Shown: positions 1 through 9,612, numbered from the stretch's first letter. The stretch is 64,000 bases of DNA from CALNXN01 sp942490645 (GCA_942490645.1 CALNXN010000002.1:124001-188000); one strand, 5' to 3'. The notes: generated by a model from the sequence alone, not told the origin. Program-made: numbers and translations.

Positions 1-486
1 CACGCGTTCGATATAGCGAAAGCGGCCGTCGTCGATACGCTTGGCGCGCCCGATCTTATCCGCTTCTGCCAGATCAACACCGGATTGCACCAGCGCCTCG
101 ATATCCGCTTCGACCTGATCAGACAGCTTGTATCCGTTGGGGCCGAAGAACTTGATCCCATTGTCCTGCGCCGGGTTGTGGCTGGCCGAAATCATCACCC
201 CAAGGTCCGCGCGCATAGAGCGGGTCAGCAAGCCAACGGCGGGTGTCGGAACCGGACCGAGCAACAGGACGTTCATGCCTGTGGATGTCAGCCCCGCGGT
301 CAGCGCGTTTTCAAACATGTACCCGGACAATCTCGTGTCCTTGCCGATAACAACACGGTGCACGGCCGAGCTGTCATCGCGAAAATAGCGCCCCACAGCC
401 GCACCGATCCGCAACGCCATTTCTGCCGTCATCGGATGGGTGTTGGCGGTGCCGCGCACACCATCTGTCCCAAAAAGTCTATCCAT
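1..486 (-). CDS. glmM: Phosphoglucosamine mutase GlmM, N-terminal part (cut by window edge)
   Basis: GlmM converts glucosamine-6-phosphate to glucosamine-1-phosphate in the cytoplasm, feeding UDP-GlcNAc, peptidoglycan and lipid A synthesis. The visible 162 residues begin with MDRLFGTDGVRG, the family signature start, and carry the active-site loop MISASHNP, in which Ser102 would be the phosphorylated serine. The gene runs off the left edge, so about two thirds of a normal ~450-residue protein is missing from view. Its ATG lies inside the end of folP (8-base overlap), which decides the start and indicates translational coupling in a folB-folP-glmM operon. Confidence 0.97.
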   Translation of the reverse strand, partial: MDRLFGTDGVRGTANTHPMTAEMALRIGAAVGRYFRDDSSAVHRVVIGKDTRLSGYMFENALTAGLTSTGMNVLLLGPVPTPAVGLLTRSMRADLGVMISASHNPAQDNGIKFFGPNGYKLSDQVEADIEALVQSGVDLAEADKIGRAKRIDDGRFRYIERV

Positions 487-1492
487 CCACCACACCTGCC
501 ACACTGGCGCGCCAAAGAGCAATGGCCTGAGCCGTTTCCGGCACGTCATGGACGCGCACGATTTGTGTCCCATGTTTCAACGCCGCGAGCGCCACGGCAA
601 CAGAACCGGGCATGCGGTGGTCGGCCTGAGGTGCCGCACCGATTGTACCGATGAACCGCTTGCGCGATGCACCAAGCAGGATTGGTACGCCCAAACTGTG
701 AAACAGGCTCAGGCGGGCCAGAAGGGCCAGGTTGTGCTCTTGGGTCTTGCCAAAACCGATGCCGGGATCCGCTATGATACGATCACGGGCGATGCCAATT
801 TCGACAAGGCGCGCAATCTGGTCATCCAGAAAATCATAGACGTCCAAAAGCACGTCCTCATAGCGCGGGTCTTGCTGCATTGTCGCGGGATCGCCCTGTG
901 CGTGCATCACGCAAACCGGCGCCGCGCGCTCACTGCATATCGGAGCCAAGTCCGGATCAAAGGTGAAACCCGACACGTCATTGACCAGATCAGCGCCCGC
1001 ATCCAGCGCAGCCGCAGCCACGTCAGCCTTGCGGGTATCGATTGAAATGACGTGGCGCATACCCGCTTCACGCAGCGCGCGGATCACCGGGACGGTGCGC
1101 TCAATTTCCTCCTCAGCGGGGACAAACACCGCGCCCGGTCGCGTGGATTCGCCACCAATGTCAAGGATATCAGCCGCCGCCATGCGCTCTGCGCCCGCCA
1201 CCGCATCGTTGACCGCATGATGCACCCCTCCATCCGAAAAGCTGTCCGGTGTTGTGTTCACAATACCCATGATCCGGGGGCGATCCATGCTCAGGCCCGC
1301 AATCGGCGCGCGCGGTGCAACCAAGCGGGACAATGCGTCCGCCGGGCAATCGGATGCGGTGATCACGCGCGGCCCGGCACCTCTTTGCAGCATTTCGACG
1401 TGAGTGAACCAAGCCGAGCCACCAGCAAGCTGTACTGCACCATCCGGCCGCCCAGGGCCAGACTGCACAAGGGGGCGGACATAGTAGCGCAT
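479..1492 (-). CDS. folP: Dihydropteroate synthase FolP
   Basis: FolP condenses dihydropterin pyrophosphate with p-aminobenzoate in folate synthesis; it is the sulfonamide target. Core motifs are present in order: MGIVNTTPDSFSDGG, GGESTRPG, SIDTRK, NDVSG, DPGIGFGKT and GASRKRF. The TIM-barrel core begins only near residue 72. The first ~70 residues (YYVRPLVQSG... to MDRPRIMG) form an N-terminal extension not found in E. coli FolP; I believe related bacteria share it. I chose ATG 1492, five bases after the folB stop; an in-frame TTG three codons upstream is possible. The gene overlaps glmM downstream. Confidence 0.96.
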   Translation of the reverse strand: MRYYVRPLVQSGPGRPDGAVQLAGGSAWFTHVEMLQRGAGPRVITASDCPADALSRLVAPRAPIAGLSMDRPRIMGIVNTTPDSFSDGGVHHAVNDAVAGAERMAAADILDIGGESTRPGAVFVPAEEEIERTVPVIRALREAGMRHVISIDTRKADVAAAALDAGADLVNDVSGFTFDPDLAPICSERAAPVCVMHAQGDPATMQQDPRYEDVLLDVYDFLDDQIARLVEIGIARDRIIADPGIGFGKTQEHNLALLARLSLFHSLGVPILLGASRKRFIGTIGAAPQADHRMPGSVAVALAALKHGTQIVRVHDVPETAQAIALWRASVAGVVDG

Positions 1493-1497
1493 GGAGT

Positions 1498-2418
1498 TCA
1501 AATCCGATGTTCGGTCACGGACATCGCGCGCAAAGGCACCTGTGCCTCTTGCGGCACCTCAGCGCCAATCACCAGCATTTCGGTCGCGTCGCATGTTGCA
1601 GCAAACCAAGCGGCCAACGCCACCGCATCACGTGGTTGCGCCGATGGTCCGTCAACAGCATCCAGCACGATCTTGGAGGGGGCCCAGACACAAGACTGCC
1701 CGTTCTTCATCGCCCAATCCAGTTCCGTCCGCGTCGACACGACAACACAGCGATCATCCTTGGAGGCGAGCACCCAAGCGTTTTGCTCTATCGCCAACAG
1801 GTCAATGCGCCTCTGGGCCATTTTGTGATGCACTTGCGGTGCCGGCACATCAGAAGCCCCAACGCAAAAAATCAAAGGACGCCCGGTGCGCTCAAGTTGA
1901 TCGATCCAGCTTGACAGATGGGGCGCTTCAATAGCCGTGTTGGAGAGATAGATCACCTCGGGTTGCAGCATGACATTATTGGCCTGCGAGGGGGCCACAT
2001 CACCGCGCGCACGCACGATCTCGACACCCAAAGCGCCCGGGCCGCGGTCCAGTTTTTCGATCCGAACGAAGACGCGCATCGCCTGCGGCTCCAGCAATAT
2101 CCGCTCCGCCACGCGTTCGGCGAGTGTTTCGAGCAGGTTCAGGCGCTCATCCGACAATTCATGTGCAATAGCTTCTGTGACACGGTCGTAGGACAGTATC
2201 CGGTCCACATCATCATCAATCGGGCCGGTCAGCGGCAAAACCTCAACCACTACGTTAAAGCAGATCCGCTGCGTGACGCCGCGTTCCGCTTGAAAAGCGC
2301 CAATCTCAACCGAAACGACGTGGTCACGCAACGAGATACGATCAAGCGGCTGCGCACTCGCTGTGGCTTCCGAACGCTCGGAGGGATGCGCAAAGGCAAG
2401 ACGGATTTCAGAACTCAT
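1498..2418 (-). CDS. folB: Dihydroneopterin aldolase FolB with an extra C-terminal domain
   Basis: Residues ~27-140 match FolB, which cleaves dihydroneopterin to 6-hydroxymethyl-dihydropterin: a VSVEIGAFQAERGVTQ region and RIEKLDRGPGALGVEI, with Lys122 in the position of the catalytic lysine. FolB is normally ~120 residues, but this protein has 306. Residues ~150-306 form a second domain that I cannot firmly name. Its end (VWAPSKIVLDAVD, then AVALAAWFAATC..MLVIG) resembles the C-terminal half of amino-acid-kinase-fold proteins such as MfnE; this is a weak comparison by eye. Context supports folate synthesis: folP begins five bases downstream. ATG 2418 was preferred over GTG 2427. Confidence 0.85.
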   Translation of the reverse strand: MSSEIRLAFAHPSERSEATASAQPLDRISLRDHVVSVEIGAFQAERGVTQRICFNVVVEVLPLTGPIDDDVDRILSYDRVTEAIAHELSDERLNLLETLAERVAERILLEPQAMRVFVRIEKLDRGPGALGVEIVRARGDVAPSQANNVMLQPEVIYLSNTAIEAPHLSSWIDQLERTGRPLIFCVGASDVPAPQVHHKMAQRRIDLLAIEQNAWVLASKDDRCVVVSTRTELDWAMKNGQSCVWAPSKIVLDAVDGPSAQPRDAVALAAWFAATCDATEMLVIGAEVPQEAQVPLRAMSVTEHRI

Positions 2419-2515
2419 CGGGCACACCCATTTCTACTACGCATGGTTTGCGACACCATAAACCGCATGCGCCCTGATAACAGCCCCGGAACCGGCGCGC
2501 TGTCCGTTGAATGCG

Positions 2516-3145
2516 TCAGTTGCTGGCTGTGCGCCACGTGTGCCGGTAGAAAATGTGAACGCCAATTTCGGCCGTGCGTGTATAGACGCGGGCCCAGTTG
2601 GGGTTCACGGCATTGGTGTGATAATGCGTTGCCCCATCGGTCAGTTCAGGCGCGCGCCCGTCCAATACAGCGCGCGCAACCTTGGAGACCCGCTCCCATG
2701 CGCGCGGCTCTGCGATGATCTCTTTCAACCCGTCACAGGTGTAGGTGAACTGGCACTGGTATTTTTTGCCGGTGCCTTGGTTGATCACCGCACAGGCCGA
2801 TTTCGGGAACCGTTCAGAATCGACGCGGTTCATGATCACTTCTGCGACTGCAAATTGACCTTTGACCGTCTCGCCACGCGCCTCAAAGTAGAGCGCCTCG
2901 GCGAGGCAACGCCACTCAGACCCGCCCGTCGCTTTGGGTTGAGCATCCAACCAAGACTTGGACATCTGCTTGGCAGGTGTCACCGGTGTGGCGTCTTGAA
3001 AATTGCGCGAAGTTTTGGCGCTGAATGTGCGAGCTTCCTGCCGCATCATGTGTTCGTCTGGGTTGGCTGACCCTGCTTCGGTCGCAAACCCTGCTGTACT
3101 CGCTACAAGAGCAAGAACAGAAATCGTCCTACAGATAATACGCAT
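2516..3145 (-). CDS. SleB/CwlJ-type cell wall hydrolase, secreted
   Basis: A predicted peptidoglycan hydrolase of the Hydrolase_2 (SleB/CwlJ) family, 209 residues. The start MRIICRTISVLALVAS gives an N-terminal signal peptide ending near the AGFA/AGS region, so export to the periplasm is expected. The catalytic domain starts at RCLAEALYFEARGE, whose Glu is the family hallmark, and continues through AVAEVIMNRV, QFTYTCDG and GATHYHTNAVNPNWA. An upstream in-frame ATG at 3190 would add 15 residues ahead of the signal peptide and was rejected. In this order such genes are usually general wall-remodelling enzymes, not germination factors. Confidence 0.9.
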   Translation of the reverse strand: MRIICRTISVLALVASTAGFATEAGSANPDEHMMRQEARTFSAKTSRNFQDATPVTPAKQMSKSWLDAQPKATGGSEWRCLAEALYFEARGETVKGQFAVAEVIMNRVDSERFPKSACAVINQGTGKKYQCQFTYTCDGLKEIIAEPRAWERVSKVARAVLDGRAPELTDGATHYHTNAVNPNWARVYTRTAEIGVHIFYRHTWRTASN

Positions 3146-3298
3146 ATCTGTACCCCCAACGTCCATTTCCTCGGCGTCGTCTAATCGCAAAGAACAAGAA
3201 CGTAAAGTTTTAGACCCTTTCTAAATGAACCATAGGCGCGGACTCGCGCAACTCGCATGACGGGAAACCACATCATATGGTGTGTAAAAAGGGGCTCG

Positions 3299-5836
3299 CT
3301 ACCCTATCTTGCTATTGATGGCGAGCTGGGCTGCGGCAAGACGCGCAACCGGAACCCGGAAAGGAGAGCAAGAAACATAATCAAAACCCGCATCCCTACA
3401 GAACGCGATTGATTCGGGATTGCCTCCGTGTTCGCCACAAATCGACAAGGTGATGCCCGGCTGAGCCTTACGCCCCCGGTCTGCACCAAGCTGCAAGAGT
3501 TCGCCCACACCATCCGTATCAAGCATATGGAACGGGTCTTCGGCAAAAACACCCTGCTGGACATAATCCGACATGAACCGCCCTGCATCGTCGCGCGACA
3601 ACCCGTAGGTCATCTGCGTCAGGTCGTTCGTGCCAAAGCTAAGGAAGGCGCAATGCGGTGCAATTTCACCTGCCCGCAACGCAGCACGCGGTGTTTCCAC
3701 CATGACGCCCAGGCGGTAGGTGAAATCCTGATCCCGCTCATTGCGCACTGCCGCCGCAACTGCATCCACGGATGTCTTGACAAGCTCGACCTCGCGGCGC
3801 GCGCTGACAAGTGGGATCATAATCTCCGGCACCACCGGATCGCCATCGCGACTGGCCTCAATGGTGGCCTCGAAAATCGCGCGCGCCTGCATTTCGTAAA
3901 TCTCGGGCACCGTAATTCCAAGGCGCACCCCGCGCAAACCCAACATCGGGTTATACTCCGACATCGCGTCGATCCGGCGCGTCACATCCGACAGCGGCAA
4001 CCCCAACGCGTCGGCCAGCTCACGTTGCCCGGCCCGGTCATTAGGCAAAAACTCGTGCAGTGGCGGATCAAACAGTCGGATGCAGACGGGCTGGCCTTCC
4101 ATGATTTTGAAGAGCTGCGTAAAATCGGCACGCTGCATTGGCAAAAGCCGTTCCAGCACCGCGCGCCTGTCTTCCGAAGTTTCGGCAAAGATCATCTCGC
4201 GCATGACGGTGAGGCGGCCCGGCTCGAAAAACATGTGTTCCGTGCGGCATAGCCCGATGCCTTGCGCCTTGAAATTGCGGGCGGTCTGAGCATCCGCCGG
4301 AGTGTCGGCGTTGGCGCGAATATCTATGTCGCGCTCTTCGTCCGACCAATCCATCAGGCGCTGAAACGTTTCATCCAGCGCGGCTTCCTGCATCTCGACT
4401 TCGCCGGCCAGAACCTGCCCGCTGCTGCCGTCCACTGTGATCATATCGCCTTCTGTGAAGCTGCGTCCGTCGCGTGTCGTGATCAGCTTTTTACTGACCT
4501 GAAACCGCAGATCAGATGCGCCCACAACGCAAGGCAAACCCATGCCTCGCCCGATCACTGCGGCATGGCTGGTAACGCCGCCCCGTTCAGTCAGAACGGC
4601 ATGGGCAGCATGCATACCGCGCACGTCTTCAGACCCGGTTTCGCGCCGCACAAGGATGCACGGTTCGCCCCGCGCAGCGCTGGCTTGTGCTGCGTTAGAG
4701 GTGAAAACAATCCGCCCGGTGGCGGCACCAGGGCTTGCAGCAATGCCATGTCCGATCACATCACGCGTGGCAGAGGAGGCAACCTGACGGTGCAACAATT
4801 CGGTGAGGGTGCGCGGTTGAACACGCATCAATGCCTCGGCCCGCGAGATGATTCCGTCATCGGCCAATCTGACCGCAATGCGCACAGCCGCCCGGCTCGA
4901 TCGCGCAACGCGCATCCCGTCCAGAATGAACAGCTGGCCGTTCTCAATGGCGAATTCGACCTGCATTTCGGCGCGCAAGCGCACACGCATCAATGCGGCG
5001 TGCTCTTTGAGGGCGGCAAAGGCTTCGGGCGCCAGCTCTTCCAATGACGGGCCGCGTGGATCCTTGGTCAGGTAGAGGGCCGCCGCATCGCCTTCAAGCG
5101 CATCGCGGCCCTGACTTTGGCTCAGGTAGCGACCAGTGATTTGCTGCAAGCCGGTATCGCTGCTGACCAGTTGCAACACGCCCGAGCCGCATTCACCGCG
5201 GCCCAGCCCCAGCGCCATTTCCTGCACCACAAGCCCCAAGCCTGCATCCAGCGGAGCGCCCTTTGCGTGCCGCAACAGCCGCGCCGAGGTGCCTTCCCAC
5301 GCCCGCGCCATGGAGCGCAGCACACCGGCCAGTTGTTCTTCGGGCTCCATTGGAAATGGCTCGTCCAGTTCTGCCTCGTAAGCCCGCAGCGACTCTGCCA
5401 GCGCCTCCGGCCCCTCGCCGACCACGTCGTCAAAGAGATCAGGATCAAGCCGCGCCACATTCACCGCATAGGATTGCACGAACCGAATATAGATGGCACA
5501 GGCCGCAGCCACGCCCAGACGCTCTTTGAGGACTTCGTATTTTGCATCGTTCATGCCGATGTTCAAAACTGCGCCCGGCCCGCCCCAATCGGGATCTTCC
5601 GAAGACGGGCGCACGCACAGCAGAACCCCGGCCGAGAACTGTGCCATAATGGCCGTGACATCCGGCATCTGCCCATTGGCAATATTGTGAACAGTATCAA
5701 AGGAGAGCGCGACGGTACGCGGCACCGGCAACTCGAGCCGCACAAGCCGTTGCAAGCATTTTGCGCGCCCACCATGCGTTTCATTGGTGATGGGCGCTGT
5801 GTCGGTAACAAGCGTGGTATGCGGATTATTCTGCAC
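3299..5836 (-). CDS. PEP-utilising enzyme related to pyruvate phosphate dikinase, degraded ATP-grasp part
   Basis: The 845-residue protein has the domain order of pyruvate phosphate dikinase (~880 residues). The phospho-His domain is intact (LTERGGVTSHAAVIGRG, His424), as is the PEP/pyruvate barrel with SFGTNDLTQMTYG and CGEHGGNP (Cys800 as proton donor). The N-terminal ATP-grasp third is poor: the usual KGANLAEM-like loop reads GGRAKCLQRL, the RSGA..MPGMMDTVLN region reads RPSSEDPDWGGPGAVLN, and the QTRNGKRT motif reads DGMRVARS. It may therefore not use ATP as PPDK does. GTG 5836 is chosen because AAAGG lies about eight bases upstream. It follows glyS by 61 bases. Confidence 0.85.
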   Translation of the reverse strand: MQNNPHTTLVTDTAPITNETHGGRAKCLQRLVRLELPVPRTVALSFDTVHNIANGQMPDVTAIMAQFSAGVLLCVRPSSEDPDWGGPGAVLNIGMNDAKYEVLKERLGVAAACAIYIRFVQSYAVNVARLDPDLFDDVVGEGPEALAESLRAYEAELDEPFPMEPEEQLAGVLRSMARAWEGTSARLLRHAKGAPLDAGLGLVVQEMALGLGRGECGSGVLQLVSSDTGLQQITGRYLSQSQGRDALEGDAAALYLTKDPRGPSLEELAPEAFAALKEHAALMRVRLRAEMQVEFAIENGQLFILDGMRVARSSRAAVRIAVRLADDGIISRAEALMRVQPRTLTELLHRQVASSATRDVIGHGIAASPGAATGRIVFTSNAAQASAARGEPCILVRRETGSEDVRGMHAAHAVLTERGGVTSHAAVIGRGMGLPCVVGASDLRFQVSKKLITTRDGRSFTEGDMITVDGSSGQVLAGEVEMQEAALDETFQRLMDWSDEERDIDIRANADTPADAQTARNFKAQGIGLCRTEHMFFEPGRLTVMREMIFAETSEDRRAVLERLLPMQRADFTQLFKIMEGQPVCIRLFDPPLHEFLPNDRAGQRELADALGLPLSDVTRRIDAMSEYNPMLGLRGVRLGITVPEIYEMQARAIFEATIEASRDGDPVVPEIMIPLVSARREVELVKTSVDAVAAAVRNERDQDFTYRLGVMVETPRAALRAGEIAPHCAFLSFGTNDLTQMTYGLSRDDAGRFMSDYVQQGVFAEDPFHMLDTDGVGELLQLGADRGRKAQPGITLSICGEHGGNPESIAFCRDAGFDYVSCSPFRVPVARLAAAQLAINSKIG

Positions 5837-5897
5837 TGCGGCACCTTTGATGTTGTTGGCGCAGCATAGAATGTAACGTCAAGTAAACAAGTGTTTG

Positions 5898-7994
5898 TCA
5901 GCCCTCGATCTGGCTCAGGTCTGCGACAGATGTGCAGGTCGTCCTGATCCGGCTGAGAAGGTTGAGCCGGTTGCGCCGCACGGTCGGATTGTCGGCGTTC
6001 ACCTGCACCGCATCAAAGAACGCATCAATCGGCGTACGCAGGGCCGCCATTGCCGTCATTGCCGCGCTGAAATCCTGGCGCTCCATTGCTGGGGTGATCT
6101 CGGCTTCTGCCGCGTCCAGAGCCGCGAAAAGCGCACGTTCCGCGTCCGTCTCAGCAAACTTCACATCCGCGCCGTAGGAGTATTCGACACCGTCCTTGGC
6201 CTCTTCTGCCGTCAGGATGTTGTTGGCCCGCTTGAAGCCTTGGATCAGGTTTTCACCGTCATCGGTTTTCAGCGTCTCCGACAGGGCGCGGGCGCGTTTG
6301 ACGAGCAGGTTCAGATCGTCGTTTCCGTCCATGGCAATACAGGCGTCGATGATGTCATGGCGGATGCCTTCATCGCGCAGGTAGACCTTTAGGCGGTCGT
6401 GGAGGAAGCTTCGAATATCGTTCGTATCAGCAAAGCCTTTGTGATCGCCTCGATCACGCGCGCCGACTATTTCACTGCTGCTTGAGAACACTTTATTCAA
6501 CGGGACCGAGAGATCATTCTCCAACACAATCCGAATAACCCCAAGCGCCGCCCGCCGCAGCGCGAACGGGTCCTTTGATCCGGTCGGCTTCTCATCAATC
6601 GCCCAGAACCCTGTCAGCGTATCGATCTTGTCGGCCAATGCCACGGCCACCGAAATCGGCGCGGTGGGTACAGCATCGGACGGCCCCAACGGCGCGTAGT
6701 GTTCCTGACAGGCTTGCGGCACGCCGTCGTCGTGGCCTGCGGCTTCGGCGTAATAGCGCCCCATAAGCCCTTGTAACTCCGGAAATTCATAGACCATCTC
6801 GGAGGTCAGATCGGCCTTGGCGATGCGCGCGGCCTCTGCTGCCAGATCAGGTTTCGCGCCGACCATAGGCGCAATTTCCCGCGCCAGTGCTTCGATCCGT
6901 TCCACGCGTTCGGCTTGGGTGCCCAGCTTGTTGTGGAAGGTGACGTTTTCCAGCGGCTTGGCCATACCCTCCAGACCGATGGCCTTGACGGTGCGCAGAT
7001 CGTTCTCCCAAAAGAATTTTGCATCTGCCAGACGCGCAGACAGAACCCGCCCGTTGCCCTCTAGTATGGTCGCCCCATGATCCGCTGTTTCGCGGTTGGC
7101 GACGGTGACAAATCGCTCGATCCGGCCAGTTTTGGGATTGCGCACAGAAAAGAACTTCTGGTGCTCGCGCATCGAGGTTTGCAGCACTTCTGGCGGCAGA
7201 TCGAGGTAGTCTTGCGCGATCTCACCCATCAGTACAACGGGCCATTCCACCAGCCCGGCAACCTCGGCCAGAAGGCCCTTGTCCTCAACCACCTCAAGCC
7301 CATTGGCAAAGGCCTGATTGGTGGCGTCATGCCAGATCATGTCGGCGCGCGCGGCCGGATCAAGCTCTACAAAGGCGCGTTTCAGTTTGGCCGCATAGTC
7401 ATCAAATCCGGTCACGGCAAACCGCCCCGGCGCCATGAAACGGTGCCCTTCCGTGGTGTCATCCGCCACGATGCCATCGATCTCAAACGGCACGACGCTG
7501 GCGCCCGCCTCGTCTGACATCACGCATAAAACCGAATGAAGGGGCCGCACCCATCGCAGGCTGCCCGCGCCCCAGCGCATTGACTTGGGCCATGGGAAAT
7601 TGCGGATACTTGCCTCAAGCACCTCCGCCACGATCTCTGCTGCCGGACGCCCCGGTTTTTCAATGCTGGCAAAAAGGACGGCCCCCTTGGGCGTGTCACG
7701 CTCTTCCAACTGGTCACGCGTCAGACCCGCACCGCGCAAAAATCCTTCGATCGCCTTTTCGGGCGCATCGGCACGCGGGCCTTTACGCTCTTCGCGGGTG
7801 GTCGGGCTGGCGGCCAGCATCCCCTCGACTGTCAGAACCAACCGACGCGGCGTGGTGAAGGCAGCAGCCGATGCGTAGGTCAGCCCGGTCTCGACCAAGC
7901 CGTTCGTGATCAACTTCTTGAGGTCCTCGCCCGCGCGGGCCTGCATCCGGGCCGGGATTTCCTCGGAAAACAGTTCGATCAGCAGGTCAGGCAT
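5898..7994 (-). CDS. glyS: Glycyl-tRNA synthetase beta subunit GlyS
   Basis: Beta chain of the bacterial alpha2beta2 glycyl-tRNA synthetase, needed for tRNA-Gly recognition and charging. The protein begins MPDLLIELFSEEIPARMQ, the family start, and has 698 residues, a normal length. It carries an internal HD-like portion and the C-terminal tRNA-binding region (KVYLRDEGIRHDIIDACI, VNADNPTVRRNRLNLL). ATG 7994 shares one base with the stop of the preceding DUF6446 gene, which decides the start over an upstream ATG at 8018. Confidence 0.98.
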   Translation of the reverse strand: MPDLLIELFSEEIPARMQARAGEDLKKLITNGLVETGLTYASAAAFTTPRRLVLTVEGMLAASPTTREERKGPRADAPEKAIEGFLRGAGLTRDQLEERDTPKGAVLFASIEKPGRPAAEIVAEVLEASIRNFPWPKSMRWGAGSLRWVRPLHSVLCVMSDEAGASVVPFEIDGIVADDTTEGHRFMAPGRFAVTGFDDYAAKLKRAFVELDPAARADMIWHDATNQAFANGLEVVEDKGLLAEVAGLVEWPVVLMGEIAQDYLDLPPEVLQTSMREHQKFFSVRNPKTGRIERFVTVANRETADHGATILEGNGRVLSARLADAKFFWENDLRTVKAIGLEGMAKPLENVTFHNKLGTQAERVERIEALAREIAPMVGAKPDLAAEAARIAKADLTSEMVYEFPELQGLMGRYYAEAAGHDDGVPQACQEHYAPLGPSDAVPTAPISVAVALADKIDTLTGFWAIDEKPTGSKDPFALRRAALGVIRIVLENDLSVPLNKVFSSSSEIVGARDRGDHKGFADTNDIRSFLHDRLKVYLRDEGIRHDIIDACIAMDGNDDLNLLVKRARALSETLKTDDGENLIQGFKRANNILTAEEAKDGVEYSYGADVKFAETDAERALFAALDAAEAEITPAMERQDFSAAMTAMAALRTPIDAFFDAVQVNADNPTVRRNRLNLLSRIRTTCTSVADLSQIEG

Positions 7995-8515
7995 CAGTTC
8001 TCTTCCCGTCCGGGGCATTCTTCGCCCACGATAGTTCCGTCATAGGCTTTTTCGCCGCAATCGTTCAGTTCGTGCCAGATATAGCCGCGCCCGTCCTCGG
8101 TGATCGCGACAATCCGGTCGACGCCGAAATCCACGTTCTTTTCGCCCAGAAAGGCCAGAGCGGTGCCTGCTTTCAGTTCTGCCGCAATGGCCGCTGCGTC
8201 AAAGCAATCAAACCAACCCGGCGCATTGCGCGGCGTCGCACGATCAAGGCCCACGTAGGTTTCGGTCAGCATGGCAAAGCTGGCCGGGGTGTCGAAACAG
8301 GCGCGAAACCGGATCGGGGAGCTATCGGCATCAATCGCCTGAAGGTTTTCCACAAGGATCGGTTCCGGCAACGCGCTGACCAGCGAAACAAGCCGCACCT
8401 CGACCGCTTCGGCGCGCACCTCTTCGTAAAAGCCGTAGACCTGAAGGTAGTACAACGCGGCACCTGCGGCGGCGGCAGAGAGCATGATCACAATTCCTAT
8501 AATTTTGCCGTTCAT
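7994..8515 (-). CDS. DUF6446 family single-pass membrane protein
   Basis: A 173-residue protein with one N-terminal hydrophobic segment (residues ~5-28, IIGIVIMLSAAAAGAALYYLQVYGF). It acts as an anchor or uncleaved signal, and the remainder is probably periplasmic. The C-terminal region holds paired cysteines (FRACFDTP, WFDCFDAA, NDCGEKAYDG, GEECPGREEN). I associate the family with the slot between glyQ and glyS in Rhodobacterales; no biochemical role is known to me. It overlaps glyQ by 4 bases (ATGA) and glyS by one, so the three genes are almost certainly co-translated. Confidence 0.85.
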   Translation of the reverse strand: MNGKIIGIVIMLSAAAAGAALYYLQVYGFYEEVRAEAVEVRLVSLVSALPEPILVENLQAIDADSSPIRFRACFDTPASFAMLTETYVGLDRATPRNAPGWFDCFDAAAIAAELKAGTALAFLGEKNVDFGVDRIVAITEDGRGYIWHELNDCGEKAYDGTIVGEECPGREEN

Positions 8516-9453
8516 GCGGCGTCACCGGGCGACCAGCCGCCCGCTTGGGTTTGCACGAACGCATCGGCGCAGGCCTTGGTCAGCGCGCGCACCCGCCCGA
8601 TATAGGCCTGCCGTTCGGTCACGGAAATCACGCCGCGCGCATCCAGCAAGTTGAAGATATGGCTTGCCTTGATCGCCTGATCATAGGCAGGCTGCGCCAT
8701 CACGATGCGGCGACCGGTTTTGGGATCATCGGCGGGCAAGTCCAGAATGCGCGCGCATTCAGCCTCTGCGTCCTTGAAGTGCTGCAACAGAACATCGGTG
8801 TCTGCCACGTCGAAATTCCAACGCGCATACTGCGCCTCTGCCTCACGGAACACATCGCCGTAGGTCAATGGGATCGGGCAATCAGGATCATTGAACGGCA
8901 TCTCATTGCCATCATCAAAGCCCAGAATATACATCGCCAGCCGCTCCAGCCCATATGTCAGCTCGCCCGACACCGGGTGGCAATCATGCCCGCCGACCTG
9001 TTGAAAGTATGTGAACTGACTGACTTCCATGCCGTCGCACCAGACCTCCCAGCCAAGCCCCCAGGCGCCCAGCGTCGGGCTTTCCCAGTCGTCTTCGACA
9101 AAGCGAATGTCATGCAAATCCATGTCGATTCCGATGGCACGCAAGGACCCAAGATAGAGCTCCTGCAAATCAGGCGGGCTGGGCTTGATGATCACTTGAA
9201 ACTGATAATAGTGCTGCCAGCGATTGGGGCTGTCGCCATAACGCCCATCGGTTGGACGACGCGAGGGCTGCACATAAGCTGCCGCCCATGGCTGATTGCC
9301 AAGGCTGCGCAGGGTGGTTGCGGGATGGAACGTCCCGGCACCGACTTCCATGTCATAGGGCTGCAAGATCGCGCAGCCCTTGCTGGCCCAATAGGACTGC
9401 AATCTCAGGATGATGTCCTGAAAAGACCGGGGCGTTGAAACGGCGTCTGTCAT
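8512..9453 (-). CDS. glyQ: Glycyl-tRNA synthetase alpha subunit GlyQ
   Basis: Catalytic alpha chain of glycyl-tRNA synthetase, 313 residues. Diagnostic stretches are SFQDIILRLQSYWASKGC, LQPYDMEVGAGTFHPATTLR, PSRRPTDGRYGDSPNR and the C-terminal FNLLDARGVISVTERQ. It binds glycine and ATP and pairs with GlyS. ATG 9453 (MTDAVSTPRSFQD) is chosen because it gives the family's normal N-terminus; an in-frame start 51 bases upstream adds low-quality sequence. It is first in the glyQ-DUF6446-glyS operon. Confidence 0.98.
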   Translation of the reverse strand: MTDAVSTPRSFQDIILRLQSYWASKGCAILQPYDMEVGAGTFHPATTLRSLGNQPWAAAYVQPSRRPTDGRYGDSPNRWQHYYQFQVIIKPSPPDLQELYLGSLRAIGIDMDLHDIRFVEDDWESPTLGAWGLGWEVWCDGMEVSQFTYFQQVGGHDCHPVSGELTYGLERLAMYILGFDDGNEMPFNDPDCPIPLTYGDVFREAEAQYARWNFDVADTDVLLQHFKDAEAECARILDLPADDPKTGRRIVMAQPAYDQAIKASHIFNLLDARGVISVTERQAYIGRVRALTKACADAFVQTQAGGWSPGDAA

Positions 9454-9612
9454 GGGCAACCTGCTTGCATCTGTGCGCGCCTTTCCTATGCGGGGCGCGG
9501 CCAAGGGTCAATCACTGCTGTCCGCGTTATTTTGGCTTTTGGCTTATGGTCTTTGCAGCGATTTCCTGCTTATGTACGGCAGATTTCGCAACTGTTGGGG
9601 CAAGGCCAGAAG

